Shown here piece by piece: positions 25,866 through 33,796 of a DNA stretch of 64,000 bases; within the stretch, counting starts at the first letter, position 1, and each line of letters begins with the position of its first letter. Location: positions 310,001 through 374,000 of the forward strand of contig JAGAMF010000005.1 of NCBI GenBank assembly GCA_017624855.1, given 5' to 3'. The notes beneath the pieces are model-generated. The model saw only the letters and a list, made by a program, of their open reading frames with translations, ran no database searches and was not told the DNA's origin. The position numbers and the translations under genes were made by a program. This stretch comes from Lachnospiraceae bacterium (lineage in GTDB: Bacteria; Bacillota; Clostridia; Lachnospirales; Lachnospiraceae).

Positions 25866-27221
25866 ATGAGATTAAATTTAGATACCATATGTTTAAATTG
25901 TTTTAATCCTTTATACAAGGGTGGTTATTGTGCAAATTGCGGTTGCGATGAAGAGACCATGAAAGCTAAGGATTATGATGATGTTCTTGCACCCGGTACA
26001 TTGCTTCGGGGGCGCTATCTTTTAGGGAAAACATTGGGCAAGGGCGGTTTTGGCGTTACTTATGCCGGCCTTGATTTAATCAACGAAAGAAAGATCGCCA
26101 TAAAAGAAAGCTATATTTCTTCCATTTGCGGAAGAGGCGATAATCATAGACAGGTAGTATTGCGGGATAGGAGCCAGGAGCAGGTTTTAACCGACGCTAA
26201 GCAACGCTTTTTAAAAGAAATCAGCCTGTTAAAAGAGAATCGTGACAATCCGGCAATCATTCAGGTACATGATGTTTTTGAGGAAAATTCTACGGTGTAT
26301 TATGCTATGGAATTTTTGAACGGGCAGGATTTAAGCAAAAAATTAAAAAAGGCAGAAGCTCCTTTTACATGGGAAGAAACTGCGAAATATATGGAGCCGG
26401 TATTTTTGGCATTAATCAGTTTGCATCGGTTTAATATATGGCATCGCGATATCAGCCCGGACAATATCTTTTTGTGCGAAGACGGGCAGGTGCGTTTGAT
26501 TGATTTTGGTTCGGCAAGAACCGGACTTCTGAACAGAAGCTTTGATATTGATGCTGTCAAGAAAGGCTATGCGCCGATTGAGCAGTACAGTGAAAAAGTA
26601 ATGCAGGGTACATGGACGGATGTGTATTCTTTGGCGGCAACCGTGTATAAGTGCCTTACCGGAGTTACTCCGCCCGGGGCACCGGAAAGAAGCCGTAGGG
26701 ACGAATTGCGTGAGCCTTCCTCTTATGTGGAGGGAATTCCGGCCCATGTAGAGAGTGCGCTGATGAAAGGTCTGGAAGTTTATCCCGAATATCGGTATCA
26801 GACGGTGGCTGAGTTGAAGTGTGCTTTGTTCCCGGATCATCAGACCATACCTTTGGCAGACCGTATTGTAGCAGATAAGCCTGAAGAAAAAACGGAAGAC
26901 AAAAAATTAAATGTAAGAATTCGTGGTCTGGCAGGTTTTTATGCCGGTAGGGAATTTCCTGTTGAAGGTATATTGACATTGGGCAGAAGAGAGGATTCCT
27001 GTGATGTGGTATATCCGCCTTATATGCCGGGTGTCAGCAGTGTACATTGCAATATCCGTTTTGATGAGCAGAAGAAGTTATGTGTGTTTAGGGATTTGAA
27101 TTCCACATATGGCTCCCGTGATTTGGGCGGTAAGCAGTTTTTAAAAGGTGTGGACATTTACTTAAATGATGGCGAAGGGTTTATCATTGGAGATGATAAT
27201 GTTTTTGCGGTTTTATTTTAA
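25866..27221 (+). CDS. Zinc-ribbon Ser/Thr kinase with C-terminal FHA domain (kinase 3)
   Basis: 451 residues. ATG 25866 fits AAAGGG at 8 nt better than TTG 25860. Ribbon C9, C12, C22, C25; kinase domain about 50-320 with GKGGFG, IAIK K80, H193-RD-ISPDN and DFG at 213. An FHA domain (about 350-451) has LGRRED, SSVHCNI and NSTYGS. No membrane helix, so this one is cytosolic. Kinase-FHA fusions can bind their own phosphothreonines or dock onto phosphorylated partners, here perhaps the membrane kinases or FHA-linked membrane proteins. Confidence 0.92.
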   Translation: MRLNLDTICLNCFNPLYKGGYCANCGCDEETMKAKDYDDVLAPGTLLRGRYLLGKTLGKGGFGVTYAGLDLINERKIAIKESYISSICGRGDNHRQVVLRDRSQEQVLTDAKQRFLKEISLLKENRDNPAIIQVHDVFEENSTVYYAMEFLNGQDLSKKLKKAEAPFTWEETAKYMEPVFLALISLHRFNIWHRDISPDNIFLCEDGQVRLIDFGSARTGLLNRSFDIDAVKKGYAPIEQYSEKVMQGTWTDVYSLAATVYKCLTGVTPPGAPERSRRDELREPSSYVEGIPAHVESALMKGLEVYPEYRYQTVAELKCALFPDHQTIPLADRIVADKPEEKTEDKKLNVRIRGLAGFYAGREFPVEGILTLGRREDSCDVVYPPYMPGVSSVHCNIRFDEQKKLCVFRDLNSTYGSRDLGGKQFLKGVDIYLNDGEGFIIGDDNVFAVLF

Positions 27222-27226
27222 AATAT

Positions 27227-27256
27227 AAAACCGATTGCATGATTGAGGTATCTGTC
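27227..27256 (+). promoter_or_regulatory. Island promoter motif, site 5 (alternative sigma)
   Basis: AAAACCGA at 27227-27234, 13-bp spacer, GTATCTGTC at 27248-27256; 24-bp offset. It starts six bases after the kinase-FHA stop and lies 38 bp before ATG 27295. Confidence 0.73.
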
Positions 27257-27294
27257 AATCAGAAACAGATAAAAAACAGATGGGAGAAATGACT

Positions 27295-28872
27295 ATGGAA
27301 TATACGAAAGATATGGAAAAATCTCTGAAAAAAATATTAATCATGGCAATTGTGTGTTTTGTATTGTCTGTGGGAAGTATTATCTTCTGGTTCTGCTACC
27401 GGGTGGAACCTACAACTGACCGCATGGTAGTGGAGTTGGGTAATCCGGTTAGTGAAAACTATGGAGACTATGTTACCGGTATGGAGTGGTCCGTTGCACG
27501 CAGCAGCTTGGATTTGTCCGGCGTAGACGCAGGTGCGGTAGGTACATATGAAGCACATCTTAAGCATGGCGCACAGACCTTTACTTATGAGGTAGTGGTG
27601 CAGGATACCGTCGCTCCGGTAATCACCTTAAAAGAAGAGAAGATTCCTTTGAAGCTTGGTGAAAAATATTCAAGTGCATATTTGATTGCTTCTGCCGAAG
27701 ACATCAGCGGAGAAGTAAGTTTTAGCCTGGCTTCAACAGAAGGTAAGGTTACATCTAACCTGCAGAGAATTTCTTTTGCGGAGTGTGGTGAATATACCAT
27801 CGATGTTACGGCTACGGATCCTTCGGGAAACAGTACAACGGAAACGGTTACCGTTATCGTAGATACGCCGCCTGTATTGGAAGGCATGGAAGCTGTTTAC
27901 ATTGCAGTGGGCAGCGCTGAGACCAATCCCGAGATTACAAGCGAAGCTTACTATCTTGATGGTGTTACCGCAACAGATGAAGTAGACGGTGATCTTAGCA
28001 ACCAAGTGGAAGTGCAGCTTGAAGGTTTGGATGTAAATACACCCGGTGTATATGAAATCATTTACAGAGTAACCGACAGCTACGGACTTGTTGCGGAAGC
28101 AATTGTTACCGTAGAGGTTATGGATAAAGATGCATTGCAGGAAGAGATTAACACTCACCAAATCAGCCGCAACAACAGCCGTATTACAGGCGCTCATAAC
28201 GCTTATGACGGAGGCTTTTATGAGGAGGATAATGTGGAATTTATCCGAGAAGTAATGGAGCCTGCATTTGTACAGGTTCAGCCGGATGCTTATTCTCACG
28301 GAAGCGGTTTTATTATTGAGATTACCGACGAGTATGTCCTGGTTTGCACCAATCGTCATGTGGTAGGCAGAAACGAAGAAGTAAGAGTCTTTTTCCACGA
28401 AGGTTCTTTGGCAAAAGGACGGGTTGTAGGGTCTGACAGTGCCATTGATATTGCCCTTGTGCAGATTCCGAGAGAAGAGTTCGAACAGGAACTTTTTGAT
28501 ACTTTAAAAACGGTACATATCAACATGGGTTATTGGGAAGCCATTGAATCCGGCGACAGTGTATCCATTTGCATGAGATGCATCAATGATGATGGGACAG
28601 TTTGGAAAGAACGAGACGGTAAGTTAATCAGCAAGAGAGACGATCCTGATGTGGGCGGTTGGACTGACATGACACAGCTGGGTTGGAATTCTTTCTCCGG
28701 TTGTTCCGGTTCTGCCATACTGGATGGTCATGGTAATCTTATTGCTATGGCAAAGGGAAGAGTGAACTACTATGAAAACGGTTCATGGCACAGTACTGCA
28801 TGGGGCGTGCATTTAGTGGATATTGTAGAATTCTACGAAGCCACCATGGGGAAGAAGATATATTATCATTAA
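27295..28872 (+). CDS. Membrane-anchored trypsin-like serine protease with Ig-like repeats
   Basis: 525 residues. ATG 27295 follows GGGAG at 7-8 nt; earlier ATGs at 27280 and 27289 precede or overlap that site. Transmembrane helix about 13-35, then two or three DUF5011/cadherin-like Ig repeats (about 60-280; ATDPSGNSTTETVTV, YRVTDSYGLVAEA), then a trypsin-like domain (about 325-515). Predicted triad: H355 (TNRHVV), D385 (SAIDIAL) and S473 (GCSGSA). It is an extracellular Deg-type protease without PDZ. As the only gene of the last island unit, it could process the lipoproteins, kinase ectodomains or the sigma tether, as site-1 proteases do; that is inference. Confidence 0.88.
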   Translation: MEYTKDMEKSLKKILIMAIVCFVLSVGSIIFWFCYRVEPTTDRMVVELGNPVSENYGDYVTGMEWSVARSSLDLSGVDAGAVGTYEAHLKHGAQTFTYEVVVQDTVAPVITLKEEKIPLKLGEKYSSAYLIASAEDISGEVSFSLASTEGKVTSNLQRISFAECGEYTIDVTATDPSGNSTTETVTVIVDTPPVLEGMEAVYIAVGSAETNPEITSEAYYLDGVTATDEVDGDLSNQVEVQLEGLDVNTPGVYEIIYRVTDSYGLVAEAIVTVEVMDKDALQEEINTHQISRNNSRITGAHNAYDGGFYEEDNVEFIREVMEPAFVQVQPDAYSHGSGFIIEITDEYVLVCTNRHVVGRNEEVRVFFHEGSLAKGRVVGSDSAIDIALVQIPREEFEQELFDTLKTVHINMGYWEAIESGDSVSICMRCINDDGTVWKERDGKLISKRDDPDVGGWTDMTQLGWNSFSGCSGSAILDGHGNLIAMAKGRVNYYENGSWHSTAWGVHLVDIVEFYEATMGKKIYYH

Positions 28873-28885
28873 ATATTACACACAA

Positions 28886-28914
28886 AAGCAACCGAGTGAA
28901 CGGTTGCTTTTTGT
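28886..28914 (+). terminator. Intrinsic terminator at the end of the signalling island
   Basis: AAGCAACCG / CGGTTGCTT with loop AGTGAA and a T-run; closes the last island unit. Confidence 0.88.
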
Positions 28915-28944
28915 ATGCTTTTATGTATCTTTCGGTCCCGCGGC

Positions 28945-29535
28945 CTACCTCATCCTCTTAAACTCTATGCCCTTATAACATCTCACGGGATTTCCTCTTA
29001 CAAGTCTGTTGTGTTCCCGCCAGGCCGAATTGGTCTGCTTCTGTTTTGCGGCATCTTCCCGTTCTTTCAGTATTTCGTTTAACTTATCCAATGCATCCTT
29101 GCGGTTTAATGCCTGACTGCGTTCGGAAGTGGAAGTTACGGTAATGCCGGTAGGTATATGAATGAGCCGTACGCCGGTTTCTACCTTGTTTACATTCTGG
29201 CCGCCTTTGCCACCGCAATGAAAACGCTCAAAGCGCACATCCTGGTCTTTGCAGACAGTCTCTTCCTCGGGAATAATGCTTACATCCACAAACCAGTTTT
29301 TTCTTTTATGATGGGGACGATAGGGGCTTGTGCAAATCCATTGCACGGTGCCTTCCAAGTCGGACAAATCCTGATTTGTACGAAACATTACGGAGGTAAA
29401 ACATCCTTCTGTTTTAGATGAATGCTGAGATAAAATTTCAATATCCGTATATTCTTTTTGCAGGGATTTAAGGAGCTTGCTGACAGCAAGCTCGCATTCT
29501 GTCGGGCCCTGACCCGAACTCAATTGTATAATCAT
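28945..29535 (-). CDS. prfH: Peptide-chain-release-factor homolog PrfH
   Basis: 196 residues, much shorter than RF1/RF2 (about 360). It retains the peptidyl-hydrolysis loop GGKGGQNVNKVETG (GGQ at about 113-115) and the basic C-terminal helix but lacks the stop-codon recognition domain. That is the definition of PrfH. The family is known to pair with RtcB; published work describes PrfH freeing ribosomes whose decoding-centre rRNA has been cut, so that RtcB can reseal it. AAAAGGAG precedes ATG 29535, and the gene lies 16 bp after rtcB. Confidence 0.9.
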   Translation of the reverse strand: MIIQLSSGQGPTECELAVSKLLKSLQKEYTDIEILSQHSSKTEGCFTSVMFRTNQDLSDLEGTVQWICTSPYRPHHKRKNWFVDVSIIPEEETVCKDQDVRFERFHCGGKGGQNVNKVETGVRLIHIPTGITVTSTSERSQALNRKDALDKLNEILKEREDAAKQKQTNSAWREHNRLVRGNPVRCYKGIEFKRMR

Positions 29536-29551
29536 ATAGTGAATCTCCTTT

Positions 29552-30700
29552 TTAATTGTCGCCGGCCTTAAAGTTATATACCGGTCGTAAAATATTGGTT
29601 ACCGAAACCGTATCTTTTATGGTTTCAAGAATCTCGTCCATGCCTCTGTATGCAAAAGGTGCCTCGTCTAAGGTTTCTTTGCCGATACAGGTGGAGTAGA
29701 TACCTTTCATCTGTGATTTATAATTAGATACGGTAAAATTATTTTTCACATCTTCGCGCTTCATGATTCTTCCGGAGCCGTGAGGTGCCGATGCATTCCA
29801 ATCATGATTCCCCAAGCCTGTGCCAAGAAGTATGCCGTCCCGCATATTTATGGGGATTATGACCTGCTCGTCTTTTAAGGCAGAGATGGCTCCTTTACGA
29901 AGAATACCGGCGCCCATCAATGCCAGCGTTTCCGGTCGATTGTCGATGTAGTTGTGTATACAACTGTAGCTTTCCATAACCTTCCATTTCATGCCCTTTA
30001 CAAGTTCGCTCATCATGATTTCGCGATTCAACGCGGCGTACTCCTGCACAACCTGTATGTCATGAAGATAAGCGTCCATCAATTCACCCTCCAAGTAAGT
30101 AAGTTCGTAAGGGACATCAAGGCCGCACTTCTTTAATTCTTTCTGTCCTGCATTCAAATAGTATTCGGTTACTTCCTTACCCAAATGACGACTGCCCGAG
30201 TGAATGACAGCATAGAGGTTGCCTTCTTCATCTTTGTCTGCCTCGATAAAATGATTACCGCCACCCAATGTGCCAAGGCTTCGCAAGGCTTTGTCCACAC
30301 GGATGTGCGCATGGCAGTTAAGCCTTGTAAAATCAAAATCTTCAGCCAGATGATGTACTTTGCCGCGCAGAGCAAAGCCGGAAGGTATATTTTCGCGAAT
30401 GACTTTATCCAACTGCTGAAATTCGATTTTCTTTCCTTTTATGCGGGCCAGGGTCATGCCGCACCCGGCATCGATACCGATTAAGTTGGGCATAATTCTT
30501 TTGCCAACCGTCATGGTAAGTCCTATGGTACATACTTTGCCGGGATGAACATCCGGCATAACTCGAATACGACAGCCTTCGGAAGTTTCGTTGTCGCACA
30601 GCATCTTAATCTGATGCAGGGCATAATCATCCACGGCGGTTGCTTCGTTGGCAGTGGTATAAATAAGTGCAGAACTGTAAGTTCCGTTTACATTTTTCAT
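29552..30700 (-). CDS. rtcB: RtcB-family RNA ligase (RtcB2 type)
   Basis: 382 residues from ATG 30700 (MKNVNGTYSSA), chosen because AAAGGAA is 8 nt upstream; the longer frame to 30793 has no site. Metal and catalytic motifs: DAGCGM (Cys), GGGNHFIE (His), IHSGSRH, and the guanylylation region SAPHGSGRIM. RtcB joins 2',3'-cyclic phosphate or 3'-phosphate and 5'-OH RNA ends using GTP and Mn2+. Pairing with prfH places it with the rRNA-repair type rather than tRNA-splicing ligases. It is preceded by a 23-codon ORF and a ~150-nt leader. Confidence 0.92.
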   Translation of the reverse strand: MKNVNGTYSSALIYTTANEATAVDDYALHQIKMLCDNETSEGCRIRVMPDVHPGKVCTIGLTMTVGKRIMPNLIGIDAGCGMTLARIKGKKIEFQQLDKVIRENIPSGFALRGKVHHLAEDFDFTRLNCHAHIRVDKALRSLGTLGGGNHFIEADKDEEGNLYAVIHSGSRHLGKEVTEYYLNAGQKELKKCGLDVPYELTYLEGELMDAYLHDIQVVQEYAALNREIMMSELVKGMKWKVMESYSCIHNYIDNRPETLALMGAGILRKGAISALKDEQVIIPINMRDGILLGTGLGNHDWNASAPHGSGRIMKREDVKNNFTVSNYKSQMKGIYSTCIGKETLDEAPFAYRGMDEILETIKDTVSVTNILRPVYNFKAGDN

Positions 30701-30846
30701 ATTCAATTTCCTTTCTATGGTTACGCTTTTATGGGCGTTTGCTTGTCTTTTTGCACGCAAAAAACACCCTGTTGCCAAGGCTTGGTTTTCCATAGAATAT
30801 GCATTCTTTTATGGGTAAAATAAGAATGTTAAGAATTCAGATACCC

Positions 30847-30918
30847 TTATTTCAAAGCAAGGATAACCGCGCCTTCGTTGTTAGTGATTGTTAAGTTGTT
30901 CATAGTGGTCTTTCTCAT
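30847..30918 (-). CDS. 23-codon ORF upstream of rtcB-prfH
   Basis: MRKTTMNNLTITNNEGAVIL-type peptide of 23 residues. Start ATG 30918 has a perfect AAAGGAGG at 6 nt, better than that of rtcB itself. The stop lies 146 nt before the rtcB start. It may be a leader peptide whose translation senses ribosome state, fitting the ribosome-repair function of the operon, or a true small protein. It has no resemblance to known toxins. Confidence 0.6.
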   Translation of the reverse strand: MRKTTMNNLTITNNEGAVILALK

Positions 30919-30963
30919 GGTTATCCTCCTTTCAAAAATAGGGTTAACAGTTTCTGTGAATGT

Positions 30964-30978
30964 TGAGCGGAACGCTCA
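30964..30978 (-). other. 5' hairpin at the rtcB operon transcription start
   Basis: TGAGCG-GAA-CGCTCA, a 6-bp perfect inverted repeat immediately downstream of the predicted start site (about 30980). It can be a stabilising 5' hairpin or an operator. Confidence 0.5.
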
Positions 30979-30986
30979 TGATGCAC

Positions 30987-31015
30987 AGTATAAGTACAGA
31001 ACTTAAAAAAGTCAA
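30987..31015 (-). promoter_or_regulatory. Sigma-A-type promoter of the rtcB-prfH operon
   Basis: Minus strand: TTGACT (31015-31010), 17-bp spacer, TATACT (30992-30987). No sigma-54 type site was noticed, unlike the RtcR-regulated rtcBA operons of Proteobacteria. Confidence 0.7.
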
Positions 31016-31190
31016 TAGTATAAAAGTTAAATATTTTTAAGTGCTTTCTTCAAAAAGTTATTGTGGTTAAATTCCTAAAATATCATTTCGCTAGAGTATA
31101 TAATGTGCTAAAATATGAGGTAGTGTTTCAGGAATAGTATGTCAATAAATTCATAGATACGCAAAAAGTAAAAAACATAGGGGACAGATG

Positions 31191-33782
31191 ATGAAAGAAC
31201 GATTTATTGTAGCACCGGGAATGAACGGAACTGAATTATTGAGAAACATGGCGCTTCATGGAAAAAATTGCTTTAATGTAAGAATTTGCGGAAGCGGTGA
31301 ACTGGCGCAAACAGCGCTGATTCGAAGCGGCATTTCCATAAAAGAAGAAATCATAAGCGTTGGCAGGGAGAATGCCCTGATTGCCAAGGCCGCACAAGGG
31401 GAGGATTATTTTGGTGAGCTTAATTATTCCGATGTGCAGGAACTTTCTTTTGCGGTGAAAAGAATGCGTGAATTGGTAGATGCCGAGAATGAAGGCGAAG
31501 CCTTACATGATATTCTTTCACGGGGTATTTTTAAGGAAAAGAATAAGGCGCTTTGGAATGTTTACGAGAAATATATAAAATTGCTTAATGAGCAGAATGA
31601 ATTGGATAAAATAGGTTTGCTTCGTAAGGCAATTGCCGAGAGTGCGCCTATGGATGCAGAATTTGTGGTGTTGAAAGAATATCCTTTAAGTCCTTTGGAG
31701 GAGAAACTTTGTAGCGTTTTGTCCAAAGGAAATTATGCTGTGCTTACAGTGGGAGACTTATATGAGGCAGAGCCTAAGGCGCTTCAGATTGAAAGTTACA
31801 AAAATTGTTATGGCAGCCCCAATGAAGTGGAAGCAATTATACAGAATATATATGAGAGTGAAGCCGCGGATAAGTGCGTAGTGGCGGTGACGGATGCGCC
31901 TACTTACAGTCAGCTGTTTTTTGATTATGCTCTTTTACATAATATTCCGGTTACTTTTGGCTGTGGAATTCCTATCATAAATGCGAATCCGGCCAAACTC
32001 CTTGCTTTATACAATTACTGGACCACAGAAGGTTATTTCTCGGGACAGGCATTGCTTGCTATGATCAGAAGCCAGTTTTTCGATCGTTCGGTTTTAAACA
32101 AAGATTTTCCGGAAACAGGTGAAGATTTTAGTTGGAGTACTTTTTACAGCCTTTTAAAAGATATTCGTTTTACCAACGAGGAGTCCGTAAACAAACAGCG
32201 CTTGGAGGAATTAAAGAAGGTTATTGAAAAGGAAGCCGCTTTTGCGGAGGGTGACGAAAAAGAGAGTGCTGTTGTCCTGAATAAAAAGAAAGCACTTCCG
32301 CTGTTAGAGATTATGGGAAAAAGCCTGGCGCTTCCGGTAGAAAAATTCATTGAAAAATATGCATATATTCGTAAAGGAAGTGAGACCCGTGCGGAGAAGT
32401 TGCTGATGAATCTTGACAGAGCGGCGGTAACGGCAATCTATGAAGAATTAAGTGTTGTTCGTGCTTCCGGTATTTCTCGGGATGCCAACGATATTATGCA
32501 GGCGGTTCTTAAGAAAAATATTTATAGAGAGAGTTGCTGTGAAGGCGCGCTGCACATTACCGATATTGGAAGAGCGATGACTTGTGTGCGGGAGAAAGTA
32601 TATGTGGCCGGTTTGTCTGCTACAAAGTTTCCCGGCTCACCCAAGGAGAATTATCTTCTTTTAGATGCGGATATCAAAGAATTCGGCGAAAAGGCTATGT
32701 ACCGTACTTCTGACGGTAAAATCATGCGTAAAAGAGAAATGCTGATGAAGCTTGTAGAACTTGCGGCAGCCTTGGATTCCAAAATATATGTATCTTATGC
32801 CGGATTAAATGTGTCCGACCTAAAAAAGGACAATGCGTCTTCCCTGCTTTACGAATTGTATCGTGAGGAAATCGGCAGAGACGTAACGATGGAAGAACTG
32901 GAAGAAAGAGTAGAAAAGGTAGGATATTTTGAACCTGCAATTTCTGCAAATCGTGAAGTGGGTAAGGCCTATATCCGAGGCTTGGAAATCGGTAAGGCAG
33001 AGACGGATGTTCCCGATTCCAAGAAGATAAATCTGTTGTTGAATAACGAATATTCGCCTACGGCGTTGAGTGATTTCTTTGAATGTCCCCGCAAGTTTAT
33101 GTTTAGGTATATTTTACATATACCGGAGCCGGAAGATGTTAATGCGTTGGAAGTGATTTCGGCAAAAGATGTGGGAATTCTGATTCATTCCCTTATGGAA
33201 AAACTGGTGGGCTCGGATATTAATAGAGCAGATTTTATTGATATATCCAGAGATGCTTTTAACCGATATATTGCAGAGAAGCCCCCGGTGATTATGGCCA
33301 ATGTTTCTTACGAGCGGGCACAGTTTCTGGAGATGATGGAGAATGCTTATGAGATGAAGCCTACCGGCGAAGTTGTTTCCAGGGAGGAGAAGATTATATT
33401 CCGCCATGAAAGCGGTGTAATTCTTCAGGGAATTCCCGATTGTGTGGAGTGTATCGGTAATAACATCTACCGTATTGTAGACTATAAAACCGGAAGAACC
33501 CTTCGTCATACCCAAAATGACATTGACAGTTGTTTACAGATTGTTATTTATGCATATCTTATGGAGTCTGCAGGTTTCAGAGTGACGGAAGGCGTATATC
33601 AGTATCTGCGATTGGGTGAGGAGGTTACCTGTCGTTATGATGATGCTATGAAAAAGAAGCTTGATGAGAAGCTTACGACATTCAAAAATTACATGGAGAA
33701 TGCGTATTTCCCGTGCGCGGATGGGGAATATTCCGATGCCTGCAAATATTGTAAGTACAGTAGTATATGCGGGAAATATTAA
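31191..33782 (+). CDS. addB: AddB-like exonuclease subunit (PD-(D/E)XK nuclease, divergent)
   Basis: 863 residues (ATG 31191, AGGGGA at 6 nt; ATG 31188 also possible). The N-terminal region lacks a Walker A motif (FIVAPGMNGTEL), as expected for an inactive helicase-like AddB domain. The C-terminal third carries a RecB-type nuclease: GILIHSLME, GIPDCVE, IVDYKTGR and QIVIYAY. Cysteines at CPRKF and at the end (CKYCKYSSIC) form the four-cysteine Fe-S cluster typical of AddB. It is shorter than typical AddB (about 1150 residues). With AddA it processes double-strand DNA ends for RecA loading. Confidence 0.85.
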   Translation: MKERFIVAPGMNGTELLRNMALHGKNCFNVRICGSGELAQTALIRSGISIKEEIISVGRENALIAKAAQGEDYFGELNYSDVQELSFAVKRMRELVDAENEGEALHDILSRGIFKEKNKALWNVYEKYIKLLNEQNELDKIGLLRKAIAESAPMDAEFVVLKEYPLSPLEEKLCSVLSKGNYAVLTVGDLYEAEPKALQIESYKNCYGSPNEVEAIIQNIYESEAADKCVVAVTDAPTYSQLFFDYALLHNIPVTFGCGIPIINANPAKLLALYNYWTTEGYFSGQALLAMIRSQFFDRSVLNKDFPETGEDFSWSTFYSLLKDIRFTNEESVNKQRLEELKKVIEKEAAFAEGDEKESAVVLNKKKALPLLEIMGKSLALPVEKFIEKYAYIRKGSETRAEKLLMNLDRAAVTAIYEELSVVRASGISRDANDIMQAVLKKNIYRESCCEGALHITDIGRAMTCVREKVYVAGLSATKFPGSPKENYLLLDADIKEFGEKAMYRTSDGKIMRKREMLMKLVELAAALDSKIYVSYAGLNVSDLKKDNASSLLYELYREEIGRDVTMEELEERVEKVGYFEPAISANREVGKAYIRGLEIGKAETDVPDSKKINLLLNNEYSPTALSDFFECPRKFMFRYILHIPEPEDVNALEVISAKDVGILIHSLMEKLVGSDINRADFIDISRDAFNRYIAEKPPVIMANVSYERAQFLEMMENAYEMKPTGEVVSREEKIIFRHESGVILQGIPDCVECIGNNIYRIVDYKTGRTLRHTQNDIDSCLQIVIYAYLMESAGFRVTEGVYQYLRLGEEVTCRYDDAMKKKLDEKLTTFKNYMENAYFPCADGEYSDACKYCKYSSICGKY

Positions 33783-33796
33783 GGGGGACAGGCAAG

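Noticed and set aside
27733..28398. 221-codon antisense frame inside the protease gene
   Set aside because: No ribosome site, unlikely composition, and full overlap with a well-supported gene.
5497..28872. Type VI or type VII secretion system on account of FHA, kinase and PP2C genes
   Set aside because: No TssB/C, VgrG, ClpV, EssC/FtsK-type ATPase or WXG100 gene is present.
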